Source: an uncultured Lachnospiraceae bacterium (GTDB lineage Bacteria > Bacillota > Clostridia > Lachnospirales > Lachnospiraceae). Taken from it: a stretch of 59,488 nt of DNA. This document shows positions 1 to 8,205 of the stretch, piece after piece. Under the pieces are notes generated by a model, which saw nothing but the letters and a program-made list of their open reading frames with translations, did not search any database and was not told the origin of the DNA. Position 1 is the first letter of the stretch. Every line of letters starts with the position of its first letter. Location: the NCBI GenBank assembly GCA_910580195.1, contig CAJTWA010000029.1:1-59488 (forward strand), in the 5' to 3' direction. A program made the position numbers and the translations under genes.

Positions 1-3000
1 AATCTTTCTCCGTCTTTAATACGTTGATCTCCGCTTTCTGGCGGTTATTCTGCCAATCTGTAGAGAATGTGACAACTGCGGTGTCCTGGTCGCGGTAAGT
101 CAGGTCAATCTCCCGGATTTCGCCGTCCAGAACGTAACCCTCTGCCGTTTCTTTCTCCTTCACATAGTATTTCCCAAGAGGGAGATTTTCCAGTTTTGCT
201 ATCCCGGTATCGTCTGTGGTGATGGTGTCCACCAGTTCATCTTTTTTGTAGTAATCGTCACTCTCCCCGTCTGCCGCCTTTATATCCTCTAAAGCATACA
301 CTTCAAAGGCCACGTCTTTCAGTGAGCTTGTGACATACCCAAACAGATGAGTGATCCAGCCGCCAATGCTGTCCAGCAGCGATACATCCTCCAAAAATTC
401 CCCTTTCTTGTTGATCAGGAGCGTACCTGTTGGCACATCGTCCTTCATCTCCACTTTCTGAATTTCAGCCGTATCTTCCACAATAAACGTGATTTCCCCT
501 GCCTTTAAATATCCGTAAGGCGCTAATTCCTCCCTGAGCGTATAAGTTTCCCCGACGGTCAGCCGTTCAATAATATGTTCCTCTCCTTTGACGGATTTCC
601 ATGTATCTACGGTATTCCCATCTTTGTCAAGGACAGTCAGCGTTGCCCCTTCCAACTCCACGCCTGTTGCAAGGTCTGTCTTTTTAATGGAAACGGCAGT
701 CGGCTCATTTTCAAATTCAGAAACGTATTCTGCAACTTCTACATCCTGCCCCTGGTATGCTGCAGATACTTCGATGGTTTCATCCGAAGAAACATAGCCT
801 GCAGGAGCCTGTTCTTCACGAATGTAATATTCCCCGAAAGGCAGATCCAGATCAAAGACTGCCCGTCCATCTTCTCCAGTCATGGCTTCCCCAAGCAGCG
901 TATCCGCTTTAACAATCACTTCCCCATGCGTCAAAATATCCGCTTTGGCATACAGCCCAAAGACTGCGCCTTCTACTGTTGCTCCATTCTCTGCATCTTT
1001 TTTCACCACTGCAAACTCCACCCTCTGGCGGTCATTTTCAAATGTGGCTGTCTGCTCAATGACTGGCGTATTCTGGTCTGCGTAAGCAAAGGTAATGGTC
1101 TGCGCCTCCCCATTCAGCACAAACCCTTCCGGGGCTTTTGTTTCCTCTACCCGGTATGTGCCAAGAGGAAGATCCCCGATAAACGCTTTCCCGTCTTTAT
1201 CCGTCACCAGCGTATCTACCAATGCGCCGGAAGCATACTCTAAGATACGGTTCCCGTTTTCATCTTTTTGAAAATCTGCGGTATAAATATCCGCCGCCGC
1301 ATAGACTTTGAACTCTGCGCCCTCCAGGTTCTCTGTTTCATATTGGAAATCTTTATCATCGTACCGGTTCAGCACTTCGCCTTTTTTCACGATATGCAGT
1401 TCTCCCTTGACCGGATGGTTCTCATAGACAACATCAATAATCACGTCCCCCGACACATCGTCCATCTGGTACAGCGTATCGGAATCCACGGACACTTCAT
1501 AATAATTCTCATTTAGCGTATAGCCGAATGGGGCTTTGGCTTCCTCTATGCGGTAATGCCCGATTTTCAGGTTCTGTGGCAGGATTAGATAACCCTCGCT
1601 GTCTGTAAAATAGGATTTATGCGTTACCACGGTCGGGTAAGTTGTTACCTGCTCCACATATTTCTCATTATCCAGGTCATACACCTTGAACTCTGTATTT
1701 TCCGCAAGCACAGCTTTCTTCGTTTCATCGTCCTGCTTTACGATTTTCAGCTTCGCTTCAAATTCATCATCCAGAAGCACCCGCCACACCTGCGGCGTTG
1801 TCGGCTTATGCTCTGTGACATGCACAAGGAAGTCCTTGACCGGCGTGTAATTATGCGGCGTGGTTGTTTCTCTCACAATGTACATCCCAAATGGGAGCGG
1901 GATGCTGCAGGCGTAGCCCCTTTCATCGGTGAAGATTTCTGTTGCCCCGTTCTCCCCGATTGCCACAGGTTCAGCGGAATCAAAATCATATCCGCCATTT
2001 TCCTTTGTGTCCAGTGAAGATACTAACCATGCGGTAAATCCTGCGCCGGACAATAAGTCTGCATCGGTTTTCCCATTGTCCGCCGCCTTAATGATCTGGA
2101 ACGGCTGCTTTTTCACCTGCTCCGGGGAAGTGCAGTCACGTTCTACCGTGGCCACCAGATCTCCCTCGTAGTTACACACTAAATCATACTCCGTTTCATC
2201 CGCCAGATAACCCGTGGGCGGCGTGGTCTCTTTCACAAAATACTCCCCAAGGTATAAATCTGTAATCTCTGCCTTGCCATCTTTATCCGTAGTCAGTGTT
2301 CCCACCTGCTCCCCGGCTTTGTAAAGGACGCCCGTCTTTTTATCCGGATGTAAAATATCATTCCTTGCATATAAACCGTAAACGGCATGTTCCAGCGTTG
2401 CGTCCCCCTGCGGGATATTTTTGTTGGTTTCCTTATCCTTCTTCTGCAGTCGGATCGTGGCATTTACACGCTCATTAGCAAAGGTATGGGAAAACGTCAC
2501 TTTAGCCTCCCGGTCATTGGTATAGCCAAACCGGAAAGAATACACATCTTCTGTATTCCTAAGATACCCCTCTGGAGCCTGAATTTCTTTTATCTCATAC
2601 CCAAACCCAACCGGAAGGTCTGCCGAAAATGCAGTGTTGCCGTCACTGTCCGTTGTTGCCTTGTCTATCAGCGCGCCTTTGGATACAACAACATTCCCAT
2701 CTGCATTGGTGATATTTTCTGAAGCATACAGCCCGAAAATCCCCCCTGCAAGGCCATTTCCCGTATCCTTATCATTCTTTACCACACGCACATCCGCTTT
2801 CTGCCTGTCATTTAAGAATGTAGTATCAGAAAATGCGGCCTCCGCCATCTGCCCTGCATAGGCAATCACCACATCCTTTGTTTCCCCTTTATTATAGAAA
2901 TCCTTCGGGGCCTGCATTTCTTTTACCCGGTATGTGCCAAGATGCAGATTCTTCAATGTCACAGATCCATTGTCCCCGGTCACAAGGTTTTCTGCTACAA

Positions 3001-4885
3001 GCTCTCCGGCTTTGTAGATCACAGATCCGTAAGGCGTCGTAATATCTTTTGCCGCATAGACATTGAATACCGCCCCTTTCTGCCTGCGGCTCTCATAGCG
3101 GAATGCTGTGCCGTTCTCATTAGAATCCGCACCTGTTAAAACCTCGCCTTCTTTGTAGACGGTAAGGTTCCCAAGCTGCTCCACGTCCGGGACTGTGGCA
3201 GATATAGTCTGCTCGGCTTTCAGCGTGACATTATATGCCGTTGCATTGTAACGGTATCCTGAAGGGGCTGTGATCTCCTTTAAATATACCGTGTCCTGCG
3301 TTTTGATGATCTCCACGGTGGAAGCGCCGCTGCTGTCCGTTGCCGGCATCCGAGTGATGAGCTGTGTGCAGGCTTTGTCCTTATAGACACCGAACACTGC
3401 CCCGGCCAGCTTCACGCTTTCTTTCTGCGAATCCACTTTGACCACCTTCACCTTTGCCATCTGCACCCATTTCACTGAAAACTCCACATACTTCTCGTCG
3501 GCAACCCCTTCCCCGAATACCAGCGCCAGATCCTGGCTGGCTGCTCCGGTCGTGATCTTGTAAGCGGAATAGTCTTTCGTGACATTCCCTTTCATACGGG
3601 CAGACCAGGAGCCGGACACATCCTGCGTCTGCGTCAGCGGCGCAGACAGGTAGAATTTTGTCCCGCCGGAAACCTCGACATTAGCGCCTGCCTTACTCGT
3701 CTTTCCTGTCGTCACATTATGGAATTTCACGCCGTCCGGGAGCTTCATAGTGATGCCTTGCAGCGCATCCGCCTTAAATGTGATCTCCTTTGTCCTCTGG
3801 GTATTCCCGTCCACATAGGCGGAGACGTTGCCGTCAGAAAACTCCATGTCCACGTCCGGGATCTCCGGCTGGCCCATGCAGTAATTGTAAAGCTCCATCG
3901 CAAGCGCCCTCCCGACGTCATTTGCGCCCGAAAATGCGTCGCTGCTCCCGTTCGCATGGCTGGCCGCCATATGGACGAGGATGAAGCGCTGCCCTGCGGA
4001 AAAGTCAGGGTGTTTCTCTGCAAAAAAGCCTTCCTCCCCGCTGGCTTTCGTGCCATAATAGCAGACTTTCGCAAGCGCCTTCTTATCCTTTAACTTAGAA
4101 ATGCTGTAAGTCCCGCTTCCCGGTGAATTGACGGAAGGCTGTATGCAATAGGCGGTTGCTGAAATATCGCCAAACTGGACGGTATATTTGTAAGTCAGGT
4201 AGCTGCCGTACCCATAGTCGGCATAGCGGTAACAGTCGCCCCTTGTCACGCTCACCTGCTCCACAGACCTTGCCCCTGCGGATGCATAGAAGGTGACGCT
4301 TTCCCCTTCTTCCATTGCCATCAGGTCAATCCCCTGCTCCTGGGCCTGGCAGATGGCTTCTTCCGCTGTCAGCTCCGGTTCCCCATCTTCCCCGGCTTCC
4401 TCCTGTGTGTCTGCTGTGCCATCCCCGGTTCCCGCAGGTTCCCTGGGCTGGCTGCCATTCACAGATGCCCCGCCCGTTTTCTGCCTGACAATGATGTCAC
4501 GGCTGATGTGGTAAGATGGATTCTTACTGGCCGGCTCTACAAAATAAACCGCTTTGTAAGTCCCCGCCTTCCCGATGTCAAACTTTTCCCCGCCTTTATC
4601 CTTTGCCTCATGGAATGTGATTTTTACTTTATCCGGTGAGAACTCTATGCCGGAAAAATCATGCTCCACATCAAAACTACTGTCAATCTCCACGGTATGG
4701 TCTCCCGCAGCCACAATTTCATCCGCATCCAGTTTTTCCTTCACCTTCCCCAAAGCCGGGTACTCCGCTTCATAAGCCGCAGGCTCCGGCCCTGCCGCAT
4801 TAGCTCCCAACGGCTGTAAGAAGGCTGATAAGACCGTAACCGCCGACAGCAGGCCGGATACAATCCTCTTTACGTTTCCTTTCAA
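1..4885 (-). CDS. Giant thioester/Cna_B-repeat surface adhesin (3' end outside window)
   Basis: The reading frame is open from 4885 to the window edge (at least 1628 codons), so the C-terminus, where a sortase signal would be expected, is not visible. The TTG at 4885 follows a GAGGGA site (4895-4900) by 9 bases and opens directly into a signal peptide (Lys/Arg, then a hydrophobic run ending near Ala-Asn-Ala-Ala). In-frame ATGs at 4936 and 4924 would give longer forms. A thioester-type motif AYCIQP puts the Cys near residue 247. From about residue 480 there follow ten or more Cna_B/SpaA-like beta-sandwich repeats, each with an E-box such as YRVKEMQAP, YEIKEIQAPEGY or YTLREELAPYGY, and Lys-rich starts such as VKVVKVD. 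Thioester domains bind host surfaces covalently and Cna_B repeats form stalks held by isopeptide bonds. That this is an ICE-borne adhesin is inference from the neighbouring repA/parA module. Confidence 0.88.
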   Translation of the reverse strand, partial: MKGNVKRIVSGLLSAVTVLSAFLQPLGANAAGPEPAAYEAEYPALGKVKEKLDADEIVAAGDHTVEIDSSFDVEHDFSGIEFSPDKVKITFHEAKDKGGEKFDIGKAGTYKAVYFVEPASKNPSYHISRDIIVRQKTGGASVNGSQPREPAGTGDGTADTQEEAGEDGEPELTAEEAICQAQEQGIDLMAMEEGESVTFYASAGARSVEQVSVTRGDCYRYADYGYGSYLTYKYTVQFGDISATAYCIQPSVNSPGSGTYSISKLKDKKALAKVCYYGTKASGEEGFFAEKHPDFSAGQRFILVHMAASHANGSSDAFSGANDVGRALAMELYNYCMGQPEIPDVDMEFSDGNVSAYVDGNTQRTKEITFKADALQGITMKLPDGVKFHNVTTGKTSKAGANVEVSGGTKFYLSAPLTQTQDVSGSWSARMKGNVTKDYSAYKITTGAASQDLALVFGEGVADEKYVEFSVKWVQMAKVKVVKVDSQKESVKLAGAVFGVYKDKACTQLITRMPATDSSGASTVEIIKTQDTVYLKEITAPSGYRYNATAYNVTLKAEQTISATVPDVEQLGNLTVYKEGEVLTGADSNENGTAFRYESRRQKGAVFNVYAAKDITTPYGSVIYKAGELVAENLVTGDNGSVTLKNLHLGTYRVKEMQAPKDFYNKGETKDVVIAYAGQMAEAAFSDTTFLNDRQKADVRVVKNDKDTGNGLAGGIFGLYASENITNADGNVVVSKGALIDKATTDSDGNTAFSADLPVGFGYEIKEIQAPEGYLRNTEDVYSFRFGYTNDREAKVTFSHTFANERVNATIRLQKKDKETNKNIPQGDATLEHAVYGLYARNDILHPDKKTGVLYKAGEQVGTLTTDKDGKAEITDLYLGEYFVKETTPPTGYLADETEYDLVCNYEGDLVATVERDCTSPEQVKKQPFQIIKAADNGKTDADLLSGAGFTAWLVSSLDTKENGGYDFDSAEPVAIGENGATEIFTDERGYACSIPLPFGMYIVRETTTPHNYTPVKDFLVHVTEHKPTTPQVWRVLLDDEFEAKLKIVKQDDETKKAVLAENTEFKVYDLDNEKYVEQVTTYPTVVTHKSYFTDSEGYLILPQNLKIGHYRIEEAKAPFGYTLNENYYEVSVDSDTLYQMDDVSGDVIIDVVYENHPVKGELHIVKKGEVLNRYDDKDFQYETENLEGAEFKVYAAADIYTADFQKDENGNRILEYASGALVDTLVTDKDGKAFIGDLPLGTYRVEETKAPEGFVLNGEAQTITFAYADQNTPVIEQTATFENDRQRVEFAVVKKDAENGATVEGAVFGLYAKADILTHGEVIVKADTLLGEAMTGEDGRAVFDLDLPFGEYYIREEQAPAGYVSSDETIEVSAAYQGQDVEVAEYVSEFENEPTAVSIKKTDLATGVELEGATLTVLDKDGNTVDTWKSVKGEEHIIERLTVGETYTLREELAPYGYLKAGEITFIVEDTAEIQKVEMKDDVPTGTLLINKKGEFLEDVSLLDSIGGWITHLFGYVTSSLKDVAFEVYALEDIKAADGESDDYYKKDELVDTITTDDTGIAKLENLPLGKYYVKEKETAEGYVLDGEIREIDLTYRDQDTAVVTFSTDWQNNRQKAEINVLKTEKD

Positions 4886-5392
4886 TATAGTTTGTCCCTC
4901 GCTTTCTTCGTTGTGCAGTCCCATAGCTGCCATCATCCTGTCTTTCCGCTTATTTTCTTTCCTACGTTCCCATATGTCTGCCTCCCTTCACTTTATTTGC
5001 ACTGCCAGCCGATAACAGCACATCAATACAGGAAAGCCCCCTGCCCCGGCATATTCAAATACACCGGAACATAAAGGCTTCCCTGCATGGCATCTGCTGT
5101 TATCCAGCCCGGTTTCCTGGACTGGTTATTATTTTATTGAGCGTTTTCCTGTGTCCCTCCCAGACCCGTTCCCTGCCCCGGCTTCTCTTTCCTGGGGCGT
5201 TTCCTCCGGCAAGGCGCGCTAAGATGCACACTCAGGTGCCGGGTATCAATCTGGGCAGGCTATGAAATTTTCAAGGTACGGGGTGAAAGGGAAAATCTTT
5301 GAATGAAAGTCGTTTGATATTTTTCAGAAATGTTACCCTTTCACTAATAGCAGACTGGAAAGGGCAAAAGGTAAGTAGTTTTGGAAAAAAAT
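4886..5392. other. Long upstream region of the adhesin gene, no gene seen
   Basis: No convincing gene lies between the adhesin start and the plus-strand promoter at 5393. The minus strand carries a very good Shine-Dalgarno (GGGAGG, 4981-4986) followed 7 bases later by ATG-GGA-ACG-stop (4973-4962), out of frame with the adhesin. A 9-bp inverted repeat, GTGAAAGGG (5283-5291) and CCCTTTCAC (5336-5344), could bind a regulator. I looked for a cyclic-di-GMP riboswitch consensus on the minus strand and did not find one. Confidence 0.5.
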
Positions 5393-5420
5393 TTGAAAAT
5401 TTGCAAGAAAATCATATAAA
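5393..5420 (+). promoter_or_regulatory. Sigma-A-like promoter before small membrane peptide
   Basis: TTGAAA (5393-5398), a 16-base spacer and TATAAA (5415-5420) on the plus strand. The next plus-strand reading frame with a ribosome site starts at 5575. An inverted repeat, GATTAT...ATAATC, lies shortly downstream. Confidence 0.5.
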
Positions 5421-5462
5421 ATAGAAATATTGGTTAGATTATGGTAAGATAATCCATAGAAA

Positions 5463-5497
5463 AACTGCCCCGTAAACAGACGCGGCAGAGGGCAGTT
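5463..5497 (-). terminator. Hairpin with minus-strand T-run
   Basis: AACTGCCC pairs with GGGCAGTT across a roughly 18-base loop. Read on the minus strand the stem runs straight into TTTTTC, the form of a Rho-independent terminator. Read on the plus strand it lies in the leader of the 34-residue peptide. Confidence 0.5.
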
Positions 5498-5574
5498 CCA
5501 TAAAAATCAGGCGTTTAAAACATGGTAAAGGTTCATTTTATGATTTGTCATTGATAGGAAAAGAGGTGGAATGG

Positions 5575-5679
5575 ATGGATGATATGAAATGGCATAAATA
5601 CAGTTCTATCATTATGTTCGTCAGCGCTTTAGTCTGTATTTACTCCGGGCATAGAATTGTCAAAAAGAAAAAAGCATAA
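5575..5679 (+). CDS. 34-residue single-span membrane peptide
   Basis: A short frame reading MDDMKWHKYSSIIMFVSALV and onward, with one hydrophobic segment (about residues 11-24) and a Lys-rich C-terminal tail ending VKKKKA. An AGAGGTGG site lies 5 bases before the ATG, a plausible sigma-A promoter lies at 5393-5420, and a strong terminator follows 5 bases after the stop. Those three signals support a real gene in spite of its size. The family is not recognised. It could be a membrane-acting peptide or a toxin of a type I system, but no antisense RNA is evident. Confidence 0.5.
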   Translation: MDDMKWHKYSSIIMFVSALVCIYSGHRIVKKKKA

Positions 5680-5684
5680 AAAAC

Positions 5685-5731
5685 AGGAAGCGCCAGGCAG
5701 CTATAAAACGCCTGTCCGCTTCCTTTCTGTT
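5685..5731. terminator. Bidirectional Rho-independent terminator
   Basis: AGGAAGCG (5685-5692) pairs with CGCTTCCT (5717-5724), and an inner CAGGC/GCCTG pair lengthens the stem. T-rich runs follow on both strands (TTTCTGTTT on plus, GTTTTTT on minus). It serves the plus-strand peptide and the convergent gene ending at 5795. Confidence 0.8.
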
Positions 5732-5794
5732 TCCGCACTAGAAAACCATATCCGCAGGCATAATCCCATCCGAAAACAAAACAGGCCAGACAGA

Positions 5795-6256
5795 TCAGTC
5801 ACCGTCTCCTTCCTGCGATCCTGCCTTCTGCTTTCCCCATCTTTCCAGGATCTCATACGCCTTCTGCTTATCCCCATCTTCATCCAACAAAATATCCAGC
5901 GCCCTCCTTATATCTTTCGCCATGACACGGCTGGCAAAGGAATCTTCATCATCATTGTACCCCTGGCATTCGCCCTGTATGTTTTTCATCATGTCTGCAA
6001 TCAATAGGAATCCTGCCTGTATGCCGATTTCCAGATATACACATGCGTTCTCACAGGCCATGTCATTAGCGGTTGACAACAAATCAGTGGCTCCGTTAGG
6101 ATCATGCTCCAAAGCAATTTTCTCAAATTCATTATACGTTGCATCCAGACGTTCATTATAATCCCGTTCATCAGGCTCCGGCGGCAGACCGTAGATCAGA
6201 TAATCCGCCAGTCCCCTCACAGTAGCTTTTTCAAATATTTTTGCTGCAATCTTCAT
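5795..6256 (-). CDS. Hypothetical ICE-associated helical protein
   Basis: The product is 153 residues, starting MKIAAKIFEKATVRG. This ATG (6256) has AGGAAGG upstream; the frame continues open above it but without a ribosome site. The sequence is acidic and mostly helical, with a centre (YLEIGIQAGFLLIADMM) resembling the amphipathic helix of small DUF6809-like proteins of Firmicutes mobile elements. That resemblance is weak and from memory. There is no catalytic motif, signal peptide or clear membrane span. It is transcribed divergently from the twin regulators at 6378 and 6663 and shares their promoter region, so it may be controlled by them. Function unknown. Confidence 0.7.
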   Translation of the reverse strand: MKIAAKIFEKATVRGLADYLIYGLPPEPDERDYNERLDATYNEFEKIALEHDPNGATDLLSTANDMACENACVYLEIGIQAGFLLIADMMKNIQGECQGYNDDEDSFASRVMAKDIRRALDILLDEDGDKQKAYEILERWGKQKAGSQEGDGD

Positions 6257-6284
6257 AAGCAACCTTCCTTTCCTATATGCTCGG

Positions 6285-6342
6285 TTTTCCGTACACATAG
6301 AATTATACTCGGATATTCGTACATTTTCAATATCCGACCATA
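6285..6342. promoter_or_regulatory. Divergent promoter/operator, copy 1 of a duplicated block
   Basis: The stretch contains TTCGTACAT (6316-6324), three bases, then CAATATCCGACCATA (6328-6342). The same arrangement recurs before the second regulator (6607-6633). A related TTCCGTACA lies at 6287-6295. GGATAT (6311-6316) and ATATCC (6330-6335) form an inverted repeat across the block. The position between the divergent genes at 6256 and 6378 suggests an operator for the twin HTH proteins. Confidence 0.6.
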
Positions 6343-6377
6343 ATATTACACTGATAAAAACGACAGGAGTACAGAAC

Positions 6378-6593
6378 ATGATCAGCTATGAGCCGCTTTT
6401 CAGGACTATGAAGGAGAAACAGACCACATCATACGCACTTTTTAAGCAAGGTTTCCCAAAAGCAACCTATTATTCCATACGCCAGGGGAACAGCGTCAGC
6501 ACAAACACCATCAACCACTTATGCAGGCTATTGAAATGCCCCGTTTCAGATGTGATGGAATATATTGAAGATGAAACTGAATCATTCTCTTAG
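6378..6593 (+). CDS. Cro/CI-family HTH regulator (twin A)
   Basis: A 71-residue protein that is almost wholly a helix-turn-helix domain of the compact Cro/CI type (HTH_26-like). FPKATYYSIRQG and TNTINHLCRLLKCPVSD mark the recognition-helix region and final helices. CAGGAG lies before the ATG. It is a paralogue of the next gene: ISYEPLFRTMKEK here against ISYDPLFQTMKEK there, with the same YIED ending. The upstream DNA is duplicated too, so gene and promoter were probably copied as a unit. Likely a small DNA-binding regulator of island functions. The target is inferred to be the TTCGTACAT/CAATATCCGACC block. Confidence 0.85.
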   Translation: MISYEPLFRTMKEKQTTSYALFKQGFPKATYYSIRQGNSVSTNTINHLCRLLKCPVSDVMEYIEDETESFS

Positions 6594-6606
6594 GTATGTG
6601 TGGGTT

Positions 6607-6633
6607 TTCGTACATACCCAATATCCGACCATA
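6607..6633 (+). promoter_or_regulatory. Promoter/operator block, copy 2
   Basis: TTCGTACAT (6607-6615), ACC, CAATATCCGACCATA (6619-6633). It is identical to the block before the first regulator except for the three central bases and lies just upstream of the second regulator (ATG 6663). Confidence 0.6.
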
Positions 6634-6662
6634 CTGGTATGATAGCAGCAAGAGGTGTGTGC

Positions 6663-6887
6663 ATGATTAGTTATGATCCATTATTCCAAACCATGAAAGA
6701 AAAACATATCAGCTCCTACGGATTAGAAAAACGTGGTTTCCCACGTTCCACTTATTATGCAATCAAACATGGAAAGGGCATCACCACAAATTCCATCAAC
6801 CAGCTCTGCTCCATCCTCCGCTGCGGCGTATCCGATGTGGTGGAATATATTGAGGACAGCCAGGACCCCTCCTCTAAAGGGAAATAG
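6663..6887 (+). CDS. Cro/CI-family HTH regulator (twin B)
   Basis: A 74-residue helix-turn-helix protein paralogous to the gene 70 bases upstream. The ATG at 6663 is preferred because AGAGGTG precedes it and because it aligns with the start of twin A. Shared landmarks are ISYDPLFQTMKEKHISSYGL, FPRSTYYAIKHGKG, TTNSINQLCSILRCGVSDVV and EYIED. The 6-residue C-terminal extension is Ser/Lys-rich. The pair could form homo- or heterodimers on the duplicated operator, an inference from the arrangement only. Confidence 0.85.
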   Translation: MISYDPLFQTMKEKHISSYGLEKRGFPRSTYYAIKHGKGITTNSINQLCSILRCGVSDVVEYIEDSQDPSSKGK

Positions 6888-6960
6888 TGAAAAGCTATAC
6901 AGAAAGCTGTCCGCTGACAGCTGTTTTGCATACTATTACATTTTTGCTGTGGCTGTTCCC

Positions 6961-6985
6961 ACTTTGCGACACGATGTCGCAAAGT
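6961..6985. promoter_or_regulatory. Perfect 11-3-11 palindrome (site 1 of 3)
   Basis: ACTTTGCGACA, CGA, TGTCGCAAAGT: a perfect inverted repeat lying between two convergent genes, where no promoter is expected. It has no adjacent T-run, so it is not a good terminator. The same arms occur near the XRE gene at 8869-8893 and 8940-8964. Confidence 0.65.
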
Positions 6986-7005
6986 GAAAGCAGTCTTTTA
7001 TTGGC

Positions 7006-7461
7006 TTAAAAATATCCCCCTTGTATGCCTTGTCCCCGTAAAATACAGCCTAATTCCTCCAATATCCGTCTGCGGCGGTTCTGTACGGTCTTTCTGCTGC
7101 AATTACACATCTTTGCTGCATCTGTCACAGTGGCTTCCTTAAAATATAACAGGTCGATCAGCCGGGCATCCTGCTCTGGCAGTTTCCCTAATGCCTCCCT
7201 TACTTTATCCCGGAAGATATTCCGCAGAGCCGTTTCCTCCAATCCGTCACGGACACAGAACGGCATCCCCCGGCAGTCCCCCTTTTCCTCCATCTCATCC
7301 AGGCTGTAAACGCCATGTTTCCGGTTTTTCTCTTTCTGGTAACGCTCCCGCCTCCGGGACTGATACCATTCCAGATAGACCTCCCGGCCCACCTCAACCA
7401 GCGTCCCGTCCTCCATCCGCAGCACATAGCCATCCCTTTCCTTTGGTTTCCGTCCCCTCAT
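7006..7461 (-). CDS. Sigma-70 region-4-like regulator B
   Basis: A 151-residue basic protein. The C-terminal half (LPEQDARLIDLLYFKEATVT then AAKMCNCSRKTVQNRRRRIL) reads as a sigma-70 region 4 / LuxR-like helix-turn-helix. The N-terminal half is Arg/Lys/Glu-rich with no region 2, so it is unlikely to be a complete sigma factor and may be a sigma-like or anti-termination regulator. Its ATG overlaps the stop of the preceding gene by 4 bases (ATGA), implying translational coupling. Such paired region-4 proteins are common in Firmicutes conjugative elements. Confidence 0.75.
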   Translation of the reverse strand: MRGRKPKERDGYVLRMEDGTLVEVGREVYLEWYQSRRRERYQKEKNRKHGVYSLDEMEEKGDCRGMPFCVRDGLEETALRNIFRDKVREALGKLPEQDARLIDLLYFKEATVTDAAKMCNCSRKTVQNRRRRILEELGCILRGQGIQGGYF

Positions 7462-8114
7462 TGCGCCGCCCCGCTTCCTGCTATGCCGTAACTAAAGCCG
7501 GGACTGCTTAACGGATACTTTTTTCGGATTTTGCTGACCGCATGGAAAAGGGAATCCCTCACTGCATGGCGGCTGATCCCTAATTCTTCCGCAATCTGCC
7601 CCTGCGTTTTTTCCTGCAGATAATACCCACAGATCACCCTTTTCTGCTTTTCCGTAAGCATCTGCATGATCTCTTCCACGGTTTCCTGCCTTGCCAGCTG
7701 CTCTATAGCAGGTTCCGCCAAATCTTCCATCACTGCCCATTCCTCGGATACTGCGCTGTAAGAGACATTCCAGCACCGCTCCCTTTCCTCACAGTTCCGG
7801 TTCAGCCTGTCCTCCCCCTCCAGCACAAGCCGCAGATACCATTTCTCCCTTTCAAAAAACTGCTCCGACAAATGTACGGTATTCCCGTCCGATATGTAAA
7901 AATAATCCCCGCATGAATGTATAGGGAATACCGTAGAATATTTTCCTGTCTGGTAAATCACAAAACCATCCTGGTACACAGATATTTCTGTCTCCCCTCC
8001 AAACCGCTCCTTTGTGATTACCACCCCTGATTCCCGGAGTTGTCTTGCAGTTGGAAGTTTCCCCTGGTTCCCCGGTATATCCGTAATCTGTTTCAATTCC
8101 TGCAATGTCAGCAT
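7458..8114 (-). CDS. Sigma-70 region-4-like regulator A
   Basis: A 218-residue protein starting MLTLQELKQITDIPGNQGKL. The ATG at 8114 with AAAGGCGG upstream is preferred to longer in-frame readings. The C-terminus (VEEIMQMLTEKQKRVICGYY, then QGQIAEELGISRHAVRDSLF) is a typical sigma-70 region 4 helix-turn-helix. The N-terminal 100 residues form an apparently separate beta-rich domain (GGETEISVYQDGFVIYQTGK) that I do not recognise. Region 2 is missing. It is the first gene of a two-gene unit with the overlapping gene downstream and follows a hairpin terminator at 8206-8240. Confidence 0.75.
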   Translation of the reverse strand: MLTLQELKQITDIPGNQGKLPTARQLRESGVVITKERFGGETEISVYQDGFVIYQTGKYSTVFPIHSCGDYFYISDGNTVHLSEQFFEREKWYLRLVLEGEDRLNRNCEERERCWNVSYSAVSEEWAVMEDLAEPAIEQLARQETVEEIMQMLTEKQKRVICGYYLQEKTQGQIAEELGISRHAVRDSLFHAVSKIRKKYPLSSPGFSYGIAGSGAAQ

Positions 8115-8205
8115 ACATGACCGCCTTTCTGCCCGAAGGCTGCGGGCGGCCCGGAAAGCTGGCATCACAGGAATCGTCCAATACAGCAAAAAGGCAGTAA
8201 AAAAT

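Noticed and set aside
5000..5300. Cyclic-di-GMP riboswitch before the adhesin gene
   Set aside because: Such switches often precede Cna_B adhesins in Clostridia, but the conserved GEMM core was not found on the minus strand.
6961..6985. Palindrome as a bidirectional terminator
   Set aside because: Its arms are strong but neither strand has an adjacent T-run, and the same arms recur at promoters.
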